64,000 nt of DNA from Chrysopilus asiliformis (Eukaryota; Arthropoda; Insecta; Diptera; Rhagionidae): assembly GCA_964034945.1 (NCBI GenBank), contig OZ035961.1, forward strand, positions 90,674,991 to 90,738,990, written 5' to 3'. Every line of letters starts with the position of its first letter. Within the stretch, counting starts at the first letter, position 1. The translations under genes and the position numbers were made by a program. Below are positions 1 to 13,000 of this stretch, in pieces. The notes beneath the pieces are model-generated. The model had not been told where the DNA came from, searched no databases, and worked only from the letters and a program-made list of their open reading frames with translations.

Positions 1-264
1 TCGGTTCATTTTATATTTGCTGCTTTGCCAGAAAACGTCGTAACATTTTAAGGAAAAAACGACACGGATATAAAAAACTCGTCGGCAACAAACAGTTTCA
101 GGTCGAAATTCGCAAATTTTTCCACAAAAAAGAGTCGTGATATTTTTTCTCAGAAAATTTTAGGTTATGTTTTCCTTCGGCTGTCATTCTACTTGAAATG
201 ATTTACTTGAAACGTGTAAACTAAGCAAACTACTTGCCTCTCTTTACTTGCCGCAAGTTACTTG

Positions 265-470
265 CTGTGTATAAACCCTGCTTTAGGGATTTTCGGGGTC
301 GCTGATCACGAATCTGGTGTTAGAATTTCGGTAGTACTGACAGGATACTGGCTTTTTGTTTCAAAATTTTCAAGGTTTTTTTTTTGGTTCAAAAAATTTT
401 GCAAGAAAAGCTTTAACCCGTCAGCGAAGGGTATGCAAGCTGCGAAGGGTATGCAATACATAAAAAGATA
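265..470 (+). repeat. Fragment of the GGGGTCGCTGATCACGA repeat family
   Basis: TTTTCGGGGTCGCTGATCAC, then GAATCTGGTGTTAGAATTTC, and at the end TCAGCGAAGGGTATGC with GCTGCGAAGGGTATGCAATA directly repeated. Related to the Helitron units at 47.5 and 49.4 kb. It lies in Dgk intron 5. Confidence 0.55.
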
Positions 471-833
471 AATAATTCAAAAAATTTCGATATTTATACA
501 ACATAATATTTGTAATGTTTATTATGGAAAACCAGTAGCCCGAAAATAAAACACTTTCAAAGTTAGAAAGAAAAAAAAATCGTTCAACAATACTATCCAT
601 CAAATATAATCGTCCTAACTGGATTCTATGCTGAAAGTAAATAAGTGTCGAGTCACTGAACCTATTTTCTTAATAAATGTCTTTCGTCTAAGGAAAACAA
701 ATGACCCTCTGCACCAAGAACAATTTTTCACTTTGAAAATTCAATTGAATGAATAGGAAAACATTTAAATTATGGCCGTCTTAAAATTGAGACTCAAAAC
801 AGAAAACAATGAAATGAAAAAAAAAAAACTTAC

Positions 834-1013
834 CGTCGATCTTACAGTTGACCGAATTGTTGCTTTTCTTCGAGGAATTTCTCGACATTTGGGAATGACT
901 GTGACTGTGTGAGTGCGAAGGACTGGAATCAGCCGAACGACGAGATGTCGTCTGTAGAACACTGGGACCGCCCAAAGGGCTCGGGGTCACCGTCACCATT
1001 GGATGAACTGAAC
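834..1013 (-). CDS. Dgk: Dgk coding exon 5 (Ser/His linker)
   Basis: 180 nt. The acceptor TTTTTAG ends at 1014 and the donor GTAAGT starts at 833. It encodes residues 169-228. The segment has four Ser-His dipeptides (residues 201-208), then MSRNSSKKSNNSVNCKID, a basic, Ser/Asn-rich stretch that could be phosphorylated. The phase is 1 at both ends. The next exon is not visible in bases 1-833, so intron 5 runs off the window. Confidence 0.83.
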
Positions 1014-4000
1014 CTAAAAATCCCAGGTGATAGAATAAAGAATAGTCCTTGGATATTTGAATAAGTTTCAAAGGTGTACGAATTTCACACATGCAAAAGT
1101 CTCAGGTGTGAGATGTTTTCGCAAGGATATTACCTAGGAACTAGTTATGTGTTGAAGGGGGGATTCTGGAAGATTGGGTTGGGAGACATTTTAAAATTCT
1201 GTTGATGGTGCCTAGAGTGTATAAATGAATTCGAAATGAATGTTGATGAAAACATATGAATTTTTTTATTTTGAAAATGTGCTATAATTGAACATGATGT
1301 TGATGTGGAAATGTACGACAGGTAAAATTGAACACTTCTTCTTACCTGCTTTGCATTTTGATTCGCTTGTGTCATGCCCTAGATGTCCGAATGCCTGTAA
1401 TTTGTCAGTGATGCCATGGATCTTATCAACGAAACTTTGTCTCGGCTCTTGTGAGACATTTTGCGGTAGATCGACAATGTTATTAATATTGGGTATCGAT
1501 CCTGGAACATGACGACACAAAAATTTTATGTAGTAGGGTTTCGTGTTGTTCTCTGTGGGGGATGTAAAGAGAGATTAAGGAATCAGCAGGAGTAAGGAAT
1601 AAGAAAGTTACAAAATAAATAAATATAAACTTATTTAAAAAAAAACAGAAGTGGGAGATGAGTTTTTGTAGTTTTCAAATGGAATCTGGATGAGATGTTT
1701 GGGGAAAAATCTTTTGGAAAATGCTATAAAAAAGGACATTAATTTAGATAGTGGCAAGGAATTTCAGTAAGATGTTAACATGTGAATTTGGTGATTACAC
1801 ACTACGGGAATAAACATAGACAATGCTAAGAAATGGGAATTTTTTTTAGTGTATGTTTTACTCTGTAATCCCACTTCTGAAATCGTACCACGTATCCGTT
1901 CTTTGATACCTTTGGTGTGTGATGTGACTGGAGCACAGGCAGCCGTACTACTAATTGCTGCCATTTGATTGAGTGCTTTTCCCTGTAACTGGGACTGTGT
2001 GATGCCCGGTTTGAGAAACGACACAAACAAATGCTTTGAAATATCTTCCGGTGCCTCACAGTCAAGGAACGCGTCCAAAAATCGACGGAAGCCATCGTAA
2101 TCGATGTCCTGAAAACATACAAAATAGAAAAAAGTATTAAGAAATTGAAAACAAACATGAAACTTATTTTACAAGAAATAAAATATCAACTGTAATTTCA
2201 TAATTAAAACCCTGCTTGCTTGTTTGCTTGCTACAATCTGCATTGTATATCTTGTGACTGATCTCAATCCGTAAAAAGAAAATTTTACCATCCAAAAAGT
2301 TTATCTCCCTTTTTATCTTTGCCAGACAAAGAAAAAACAATTCCAGACTTCTTAGAGATTGCTTCGAAAAATTTTATCCCATATCCGGATGCGATTTTAT
2401 ATTTAATGGTATATCTGAAACTTTTTTTCTGGCCATTTATTTTGACAGATTTGGGCAAATAAGGGTACAATAATATTTTCAGAAAAAAAAGTTAAATTTG
2501 TTTGACAGCAAAAGGAAACTTCAACAATTAGTCGAAGTATCAATAAAAGTTTTTATTTTAGATCGATAGATGGTCCGTAAATTTTTATTATAGAAGTTTA
2601 CATCGGTAGAAATTGTTTTGAACATTTATAGGTTTTTTAGTAGCAATATGGCGAAAAATAAAATAGTTTCTTAGTTTTTTTCAGCAATATTTAGCCACAA
2701 AATTAGCTTCCCTTTAAAGATTTGTTCTCAATAATGTTATAGGTTATGAAGATGTAGTAAATTGTATTAAAATATCAGTTGTGATCAACGCAAAACTTTC
2801 CTCTGCAATATTTAGTTTTGGGAAAAATGTGTAAAAAATAGATTTTTTTCAAATATCTCGAGAACCGTTAAAGATACATAAAAATCGTTAAAAGGATAAA
2901 TGCAGGATATTTTATTTCCTTTGAATTTGGTTATACGATATTTTCACAAAAGCCCATAGTTTCCGAGAAATTTTCAAAAAACCCTTTTTTTCGATTTTTC
3001 GAAATATGTTGAGAACCGTTAGTAGTACATAAAAACCGTCAAACCAAAAAATGCGGAAAATTTCATTTCCTTTAAATTTTACTTCCATAAATATTTTCTA
3101 AAGAGCGCAAATTTTTGAAAATATTGTAGAAAATTTTAAATCCTTTAAATTTTGTTATGTTCATTTTTTCCCAAAATCGCATAGGTTTCGAGAAATTTCC
3201 AAAAATGCGTGTTTTTTCAAAGGAATTGTATGGTAGGTACCTGTTATAGTTAACCTCATTTTTCTAAAAGTTGATAGAAAACCACAATGTTTCAAGTCGC
3301 TAGCTCAACGCGTTCTTAGGTTATTTAAGATACGTAAAACGGACAAATCGACACACCAACAGACTGATAGGCCGGCATACCGATAGACTGATACACCTAC
3401 AGACCGACAGAAAGACAGTACGACTGACCAACAGACAGATGGACGGACATCCACATAATTTTGCCTGAAAAGGATTTCGTATTGACCACAAAGTTTCTAT
3501 CTGTCCCTCTCTATCTCGAGTCGGTCTCCGAGATGAATACAATACTTTTTTTTCTATAGAAGAGGGAAGTAAGAAAAATATTTTAATAAAAAAAATAGGT
3601 TTTCTTGATTTTTAGACCTCGTACTTCGCCTATTTTCATGTCCTCAAATGTTTCATGATATTTTTGAAGTTTTGGGCAAAATTGTTCGGAAAAAATTTGC
3701 CTGCAATGGAAATAACCAAAATTTATGTCTAAAGCCGCCCATACATTACGCGACTTGTTCTAAAACCATGTTGTACAACTTGTTGTGGCGGAGGCAAAAT
3801 TAACAGGGTTTTGATTTTTGTCAAACCTAAAATTTGGTACTACAACCGGCCCATACACGATCCAACATTGCCTACAACCGAACTAAGTTGTAGAACAAGT
3901 CTCATAATGTATGGCCGGCTTAATAGAGACCTAAAATAAGGAAAATTAAACAGTTCTTAAGCCCAATTCAGACTAACGATTGCGATAATGATTGAAGCTA

Positions 4001-7000
4001 GAACCTGAATCGTACGTCGATGCGTCCGTCATGCGTCCGTCCAGTAGACAGTTTTATGCGGTGACAGTTGGGTACGGCAACGAATCTGGAGTTAACTCAT
4101 TGTTTTGCACTTCTTCTATTAGTTTATCGTCGAAACAATTTCTTTCAATTTGCTTAAATTGCTTAAATCGTAAACAAACTTTTTTGCGAAATGACATTGC
4201 CGTGCGTTGCCGCATGTAAAAGTAGAAAGTCGACCTACCCTATGCGGTTGCCGCATAGGAAAACGTATTATTAGGGGAGTACCATAGATATACTAGATCG
4301 CTCGATTTGCTGTCTCAAATGGTCCCATTTCAATTCAGTTCAGTGGATCAAAACGAGTCAAGTAAGAGCGAGATAACCGTATGAAAATAAATATAGTCCT
4401 CTCGTTTAAACCGTGAGCTGTCAAAGGAAAATGGACTTTCGGAATGGTTTTGGCGCCTAAAGTTATTTGTTTGCGCCTAAAGTTAGTCTCAAACTTGTGA
4501 AATTTGAATTTCGCGGCAAACTAAATTTGAATTTCGCGACCTTATACAGTTCAAGTACGATAAAGAGGGAAATACTTTTGGGACCATTTTTCAGCAGAGC
4601 TTTGTATGGTGATAGTTGTTCTATGTTATATAGTTCTGTGGGGAATACTCATAGCAGCCCGTTGATTTTACTTTGACCGCATCGAACTGTCAACGTGACG
4701 GACGCATGGCGGACGCACGGACGTATGTTTCTGGTTCTACCTTTAAGCTTCTCGACCAATGAGATCAAAGCTTTCAACGATAGGGACATTAAGGGTTTGA
4801 TCTCATTGGTCGAGGAAGATCAATCATAATCACAATCGTTAGTCTGAATTGGACTTATGGATTATTATTATAAATTATTAACGGTATTCATGTAACCAGA
4901 TAAAACGATCAATTGCGTATTTAAGTATTTAACGCGGGGTGTTTCATGAAAGCACCTATCGAATATTTTGTGTAAACTGATAAGCTTTTCGGCAGTCTAC
5001 TTTCAGCAGACACGAATTTTGAAGTTGTAAATGCAAAGAATTAGGGAAAAGCTAAAATTTATTAAAATGTGGCAACAAATAGAAAAAGAAATTTCTATTT
5101 CTTGCACTTGAGTTTCACGATTTCACGAAATCTCCGTATTTGACGTTTCCGTACTTTTATGAGGGTGCTTACACACCAAAATCGTCGAGTAGACTTACGA
5201 GAATTGCGTAAAAGATCTTCTATACAAATTGTGACAGTTCATTTACGAGGTGGTAAACTTACGCGATGCCATGAATTCCCCTATTTTCTTTGAAACGTTT
5301 ACTGTCTAAGGTAAAAAACATTATTTAATGCTATTTCTCTGCCAATCTTTTGTAATGAAATAATTTTGAAACCAAAATGTAAAACAATTCATTAAGTCAT
5401 AATTAGGAATTTTCTTTATTATTTAAATTAAAGACATTTTTTTAAATCTCTTCAGAATTCCATTTAATTAAAACTTTGAAGTACTTCTTTTAAGAAAATC
5501 TTCCCACATTTAATACACGCGAATTTGTGAATTTTAATTTAATCAACATTTACTTGTAAGTAATGTGTAAAAGGAAAATTACATATGACGAAAAATGTGT
5601 TTAATAAAAAAGGAAATCCACTTGAATTTTATTTTTGTTGATTTTCTGTTTCATCATTCTGTGAGTTTCATAATCAGTTACGAACGCCAAGTTCTTGTAA
5701 TTGAAAAGTTACCATCGCAGCAGACATTCTCATATTATGAAGGAAAATGGAGACAATTGGCCTTGGTTTTAAGTTCTTGATGCCAACCTTTCCCCGTTTC
5801 AAACCGAAATCAAGAAGCATTGAAATGAAAAATAATTCCACGAATAAGTTATTAAAGACATTCTTTGTGAGTGAAATAAATGTATAAATAATAATAAAAA
5901 ACTTGATTAAATATATCCCCCTCACCCCCCCTTTCCATCCCAATGAGATCTTTTCTTATTTGCCCAACAAGTGAAATTCTTATTTGACTTGATGACATTC
6001 CGAAGGAACAACGTCTCCAACAACAACTACTACTACTTTTTTTCTATCTTCTCAAATATCTTGAATTCGTCTTTTTATGCGAAGAATGTCTCGAAAAATG
6101 TCCCCTAGAATTTTTATTTTGTCAACTTGGCACATATTCTGCCTTCGCAGTTTCCTTTAATTCGTATTCGCAGTTTCCGTTGAGAAAGGGCGGTGGGTCT
6201 CTTAGGTCAGAATCAGGACTTGTGTGCCAATGAGGGGGAAAAAAGTTCCGTTTCATAATTTCCCTTGAAAATAAAAAAAAATCATTCTAGATATTCATTT
6301 TAGTTTGACAGTAACCGTAACTCGCAAACTTTTCCATATTCTCTCTGAAACTTTGGGCGGTAGAGGTTCGATTTTTCTGCCCTGGAAAATATTCATCCTT
6401 TTTGAATTCGAAGTGTATAGCCCACCATAAACAAGCCAAATAATCCACCAACCCCTATTGAAAACTTTGTTGGCGAAATTATCAGCAATTCGTAGGGAAA
6501 TCGTTCCCCCTAGCAACATTTCTTTTAATTCCGGGAAATTTTCTGTATTTTCCCTTCGGAATGAAGGCTGCCGCACGAATTTCATCAAATGCTTTGTGTA
6601 ACGAGGTATCCTTCCCGGAAAATGCTGAGAGGACACTCATAATAGAACGAGCTGAGTGCTATTTGCTACGAGGGATAAAGTTTTTGTTTGTACGGGTTTG
6701 ACTAGACTTCAGCGCATCAAAACGTTGTTCGTTTGGGTTAGTCAGCTGGAAGACCCTACGATATTTAGGGATTCGGGAATACGTGGACATTGGAATGGGA
6801 TGTAAGTTAAGTACATAAAAACCGTTGTCTAGTGGAGTGGCAATGATTACTCCATCGACTCATTCACTTGCTGACGTCATAGTTCTGACGCAAGCGGAAG
6901 TGAAATTTATGACCAGCAGTTATCTGATGAAAAGGACTCCAAAGGGCTGTTTTAGGATTTCGATAATGCAAACACCCACACTGGTATTTTGATGTGGGGT

Positions 7001-10000
7001 GGAGCATATGAGTCCCAAGAGGAATAATACAGTTTTGGCTGTGTAGCAGGAAATCAAATTTAGCTTGAAGTACAGCAAAACATTTCGGATAGTCGTTTAT
7101 TTTTCTGTAATTAAAGGAAACCCACACATTTTTGGACTATAGCTTGTGAAAATTTATACCAAAATTGGTGAAATATTGCACTAACAAAATTGCCGAAATA
7201 TGTTACCCGTTCAAGGGCGAGCAGTTTTGTAACTACAAATTTCGTGCCGCCATGAACATTTTTAAAAATCAAAATCTTTTTTAATTTTTTTTTGGAAAAT
7301 TTAAAGAATTTCTTAGGATATACAAACGGTGTAGATTTTTTTGGGGACACATCTTTCGGTAACGCCCAAATTTGGAGATTCCGCACCCCGCATTGCAGGA
7401 TTTTCCTGTAACAACACCGGAAAAACCACCTCGCACCCTGTTTCCTAGAAATCCTTGGCCAAAAAACGTTTTTCGACATCTCCAAAACGAAAAAGAACTA
7501 CAAGAGGTCAACGTACACCTCAACTCGCCCTCCGATCGGCACTCTATTGTCAATATCTGAACGCATATGCGACGACAGAGAGGGTAAGGGGGGTACTTGC
7601 ACTTCCTTGGAATTTACAACAAAAAAAAACATTGCAAAATACTGTTAGGCCAAATTAAGGGTATATTTGACATTGAGATATAAAAGTTTTTGTCATAAAT
7701 ACTGCGCAAATCAAGTGAGAGGAAGCTTTTTACTAAAACGTATATAAATACAATTCACAATATGCCCTGCTCCCACCCCTTCTCCTTGTCTTTTGGAAAA
7801 AATCCTACCGGCGCACATGCCAAAAAAGGGCAGCTCTAAAAAGAAGTCTTCCGACGCCCGACGCCTACATATTATGGGGCCACCGCAGATATTTTTGAAA
7901 TTGATTATTGTTGTGGACTACACTCTACAATATATTACGAAACACATTACAATACCACATATATGTTTCGCAACAGAAAAATCAACTAAGAAACCCCAAG
8001 TCCTTAAAAGTGCTGAAAATTTCCACAAATCCTTTTTATAGTGTGTGAGAGCGAAGGTGATATTGGAAGTTTACACCTCCCTCGCGTTGATTGAGTTTCA
8101 CGTGTGCCTAGGGTTCACAGGCCTGAATTTCACTTATATAGGAAACCCTAAGGATACTGCGTGTTGAACCACTTGAATTTCAGTCCCATCGCTTCTCTAG
8201 TTTATAGGGAATTTATCCCCTTAACCAAATGAAGCAACAACATGTTTACCTTAAAGTCAATTCTGCGGCAGAATCGACTGGAGTTAGGCTCATGAATTTC
8301 AATTGGAATCATTCGATTGGAAAGAAATGTGTGGGACCTTGGCCTCGCTTGTTTGCTTGCCGCCCATGCTTCTACATAGGGTCCTTCGTGAACGTGTAAA
8401 AAAGGATTCTTTGCAAATTCTTCCACGATGCGGGTTCAAGTGCCAATCCTGGAAAATTCGATAATCGGTTATCGAGCGTGAATTCTTGTTAAAAAAAAAT
8501 CTGCTGATTTAAGAAGTTTGCGGTGGAGAAAATTGAGCAGTGAAAATGTTTCCGAGAAAATGGAAGCGAATTTGGGAAAATGAATGGTTCGCCAATTGGG
8601 CATTTGGTGATTTGATGGTCGAACGGAATTGGAGTTGAGCTACTGTGAAGATTAATGAGTCTCGCAGTTGCAATTTACCATAAAATCGAATCGAAACGAA
8701 TCGAAATCAAACCTAAAACGATACGGAAATTGAAGATTTTTGGTGGTGGTTTTTATACGGTCCAGGATTTTAGAAACTGAAACACAAGAGCATGTGGAAA
8801 TCGATTTATGTTGAGATTTCATAAAAAGAATCCCTTGGAATGGAGAATCACTTTTATGGTATTTCCATTTGTTGAACGATTTCTGTGTGGGTTTTTTAGG
8901 TTTAATGGCCATTTATTTTATTCTCGATCATTCCAATGACTTTTACTAAAAATATTTACGTTGGAATTTGTTATGTATCTTCCATAGGTTCACAACAATA
9001 TTTGTTGGTCAAGACTATTAAATTATTTATAACCTCAAATTGATTATGTTTGGCGGTTTATTGAAAATTATATATTTTTCACCAGCTAAATGATGAATAT
9101 TATGGCCAGCTTTTAAGCAATATTAGCGAATATTAATGTAAATAAACGTATTTAACATAATAAATTTGGTTATTTGTAGAATTTTTGTATCTAACATCGT
9201 ATATTTTATACTACAAATTTTATGAGTGGTAACTTTATTGAATATTTGGGTACTACGCATATTTTTTCATTAAAATTATAATATTGATATTCATGAAAAC
9301 AGATAATATTGACACTTCGTATTTTTACGCGGAGTGTTTTAAGGCCTGTGTCCACATGGAAGTTTATTTGCAGAAGTCGCTTCTAGCAGAGACTTCTGGA
9401 AGTTTTTCCAGTGGAAACACTAACTGCAAGTGTAGTATTCAATAGCATACTCTTTCAAATCTTGTTGTATTATAAACAATAACAATAATTTGTAAAGAAT
9501 ACCGCTAACTGTTGAAGCGGTTTGATATTTAAAATGTAAAAAGGGCATTCGTTGAAAATACATTGTCGAAGTAACATCGTTGTATTTTAATTTCGGATGC
9601 CTCCTACAATATCAGAAGTGGGATAACTAGCATCGCCAACATTTTTTAGTGCTCTTTATACGCAAAGAGAGGTTTATCTTTATACGCAAAGATTAGTTGG
9701 TTCTGTTATTTTTTTTTGTGAGCATACGTGCTAAAATAAATCCATACGGGATGAGTAAGGAAGGAGATTTGTGGATACGGCTGCAATATTTCCTAAACAA
9801 TGCAATGATGAAGGATTTGAAAGAGCAACTCAACGATTTACTCCTGATAGCAAATGTTACTAATGTGATCGTAAAATTGCGGTTACAGGGGGCATGGAAA
9901 GATCTTTTGACCGGCCTTTTGGAGGTATGTGTGCTGAACAATTTGGTGGAAGGCAATGCTTCTAGTAGCAATGAAGACAACGTATTAGAGGACGATAAGG

Positions 10001-13000
10001 CGGTAAACGTTTTTAATGCATTCAATGTAAAGTTTTTATGACGCAAGTGGATAAGGCGAAGCAGTGTGGTGAGTCGCCAAAACGAGTCTTCCCGAGAAGC
10101 AGAACGTCTAAAAATCTAAACGTGATTATTTTTTAAATTAATTTTTTAAACGTAGACTTCTAAGATAACTGTGTATTATTTATATTTATCAATATGTTAA
10201 TAGAAACATTTTTAAATAATATTGTCAAAAATAGAACATTTTTGCTTGGAAAAGCATTCGTTATAAGTGATATTTTGTTGTATAATCGGGTCGATTATAA
10301 GGTCAGGATGGCCGAACTGTAGTATTCAATAGCACACTCTTTCAAATCTTGTTGTATTATAAACAATAACAATAATTTGTAAAGAATACCGCTAACTGTT
10401 GAAGCGGTTTGATATTTAAAATGTAAAAAGGGCATTCGTTGAAAATACATTGTCGAAGTAACATCGTTGTATTTTAATTTCGGATGCCTCCTACACAAGT
10501 GAACTTCCAGAAGTTGTGACACCAGAAATCTCTTCTAGAAGCGACTTCTGCAAATAAACTTCCATGTGGACACAGGCCTTTATGCACGCACTCTTCGAAT
10601 AATGTGTATTAATCAAGGCTACCGAACAGTCCTTTCTCAAGAGGCATAAACCTAGAGGTTAAAACCATTTTTTTTAATATGCTTTTTCTTAAAAAATGTG
10701 CTTAACATAAGAAAAGCTACAATTGCCAGGGGCCAATCGTCAAATACTTTATATGATGACCGACAAAACGTTTTTTTTTTTAAAAAGCCATTTGTTTAAG
10801 AGAGGGACAAAGTATTGGTCCGATTGGATTTTAATGTATGAAACGTTTATATAAAATTATATTTTAAACACATTTTGTTTCTATAAATTTTTCGTTACGA
10901 TGCACAGTTTTCGAGAAAACCGGGAAAAAGTATTCCATTTGTATGGAAGAGGGGGAAGCAGTTGTCCGATTAAATTTTGATGTATGGATGAGTTATGTGA
11001 AATCCTATTCTAAACACATTTTACCTCTATAAATTTCTCAATATGACTCACCGTTTTCGAGAAAACCACAAAAAACTGTTTTGTTTGTATGTGGGAGCGG
11101 GAAGGAATGGTTCAATTTTGCCCGTTCAAGAACTCAGCATAGCCATTTACTCGAAAAGGAATTATACAAAATTTTAAGTCTCTAGCTTAATCCTTTCGAA
11201 AGTTATGATGTACACGGACGGACGGTCGGACGGACGGACATGCGGAAATCAAAATCTTTTATCATCCCTAACACCCTGGTGTAGTTCATTTTTGTATTGG
11301 CTGGATGCGTTACAAACGGTATACTAAATCTAATATAATTCTATATGATATATCATATAGAGTATAATAAGCATTTCTGCACTCCGTGATATTAAAGCAA
11401 TTTTCATGATTTTTCACTGTTCAATCATTTAAACAAGTAAAACCAGCAAAACCACAGTATAATTAGTTTTCAAATAACCACAACAACAATTTACAATGAA
11501 AATTCAATTATATCGCAGTGGAAAATTCTATATTGTCCCATTTTCATGAAATATTTTTCCTTTAAATTTTAATAATTGACCTGTACCAATTTTCCTGAAA
11601 CTGTTGATGCATTTCTATGCATTAATGCATTAATAAATGTACACACATGGACCTCATAATCTAGCAAACAAATCAAATGTACAGATATTGAAAAATTTGA
11701 ATATTTTGAAAATTAATATTCAGTTATGGCAAGGGAAATTTAATTAGCATCATCCGGTTGAAAAGGATTTCATAAATGGGAAATTAAAAAAAAAAACAAA
11801 TCCATAATTTGATAGAATGCTCTGGTCCAAGGATTCTATTATTTCATCCTTTTAAAAGGATTTTTCATTTTTCAAGGATTTTTTTTTAAAGGATTTTTCA
11901 TTTTTCAAGGATTTTAAAGGATTTTTCATTTTTCAAGGATAGTAGAAGGTTCCTCAAATTTTTTAATTTAGTTTTTTTACTGTTTTTAAAAAAAGAGTGA
12001 AAACAAACTTGATATCCGATTGAATTTCAAGTTTTTTTGCCATCAGTTTGTATTTTTATAATGTGTTTTTAGATCCACAATTTTTTCAAGATGGAGAATA
12101 AAATCGGCAGCAAGGAGAGAGGGTTTCCAGTGTGTGAGAGGGCGAAGTTTGACGCACTAAAACAGTCCTTTCACTATTTCCAACCGAATGACAAAAACAG
12201 GGTTAAAATCGGGTCAGTAGATGAAAATATATAAGGAGAGGGGTTTTAAAGTTAGAGGAAAGGATGATATTTTTTTGTACCAAAATCTTCCTCCCGTAAT
12301 ATCTAGCGTGGCATGGCAAACAAAGAACCGAAATCGTCTGAGTGAATCAAAAGTTATAATGGAAGGACAAACAAACAAACAAACAAACACACAAAGTCTC
12401 ACCACAAATGCATACCATCTCTGTAATAAAATAAATTGTCTATAAATTATAAAGGGCCTTTCAACAAGGACATAACAATTTTGTATTTTAATAAAAACGC
12501 ACCCTAAAACTTTTTTTATGATCTGGCAATGCTAAAACGTCAGTCAAGGTTTACATTTTTATCATGGTGAAGTTCACGAACGAGCAACGTTTCGAAATTA
12601 TTAAAACTTACTACCGAAATTCTGAGTCCGATGAAATGATAATGAAAATGATGAAATGAAATGATGAATGAAATGATGGTCCGGTCGAATGGCCACCTCG
12701 CTCATGCGATTTAACGCCGTTGGATTTCTTGGGGTTATGTTAAGTCGTTGGTTTATGCCAACAAGCCAACAACGTTAGAGGAGCTCAGGAACAATATCGA
12801 ACGCGAAATTGCCAACGTTCCGGCCGAAATGTGTGGAAAAGTGGTGGAAAATTGGCTCCAAAGAATCAATCAGCAAACGTGCTCGCGGTGGCCATATGAA
12901 CGACATCGAATTTCATACTTAAATGTAACATGTCCACTACACCTGGAATAAATTTCAGCCCGATGTCTCAATTATTCTGTGTTTTATTTAAATACAAAAT

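Larger units (their letters stand above)
9341..10580. mobile_element. Palindromic MITE split by an LTR element
   Basis: The left part begins AAGGCCTGTGTCCACATGGA and the right part ends with its exact inverted complement. Arms continue through TTTATTTGCAGAAGTCGCTTCTAG. Removing the LTR element (9431-10495) and one CAAG copy leaves a fold-back element of about 171 bp. The superfamily is not assignable because no clear target duplication was found. Confidence 0.75.

Noticed and set aside
1..833. A further Dgk exon in the left margin
   Set aside because: No minus-strand segment with EF-hand-like sequence, an acceptor in the right phase and an open frame could be found.
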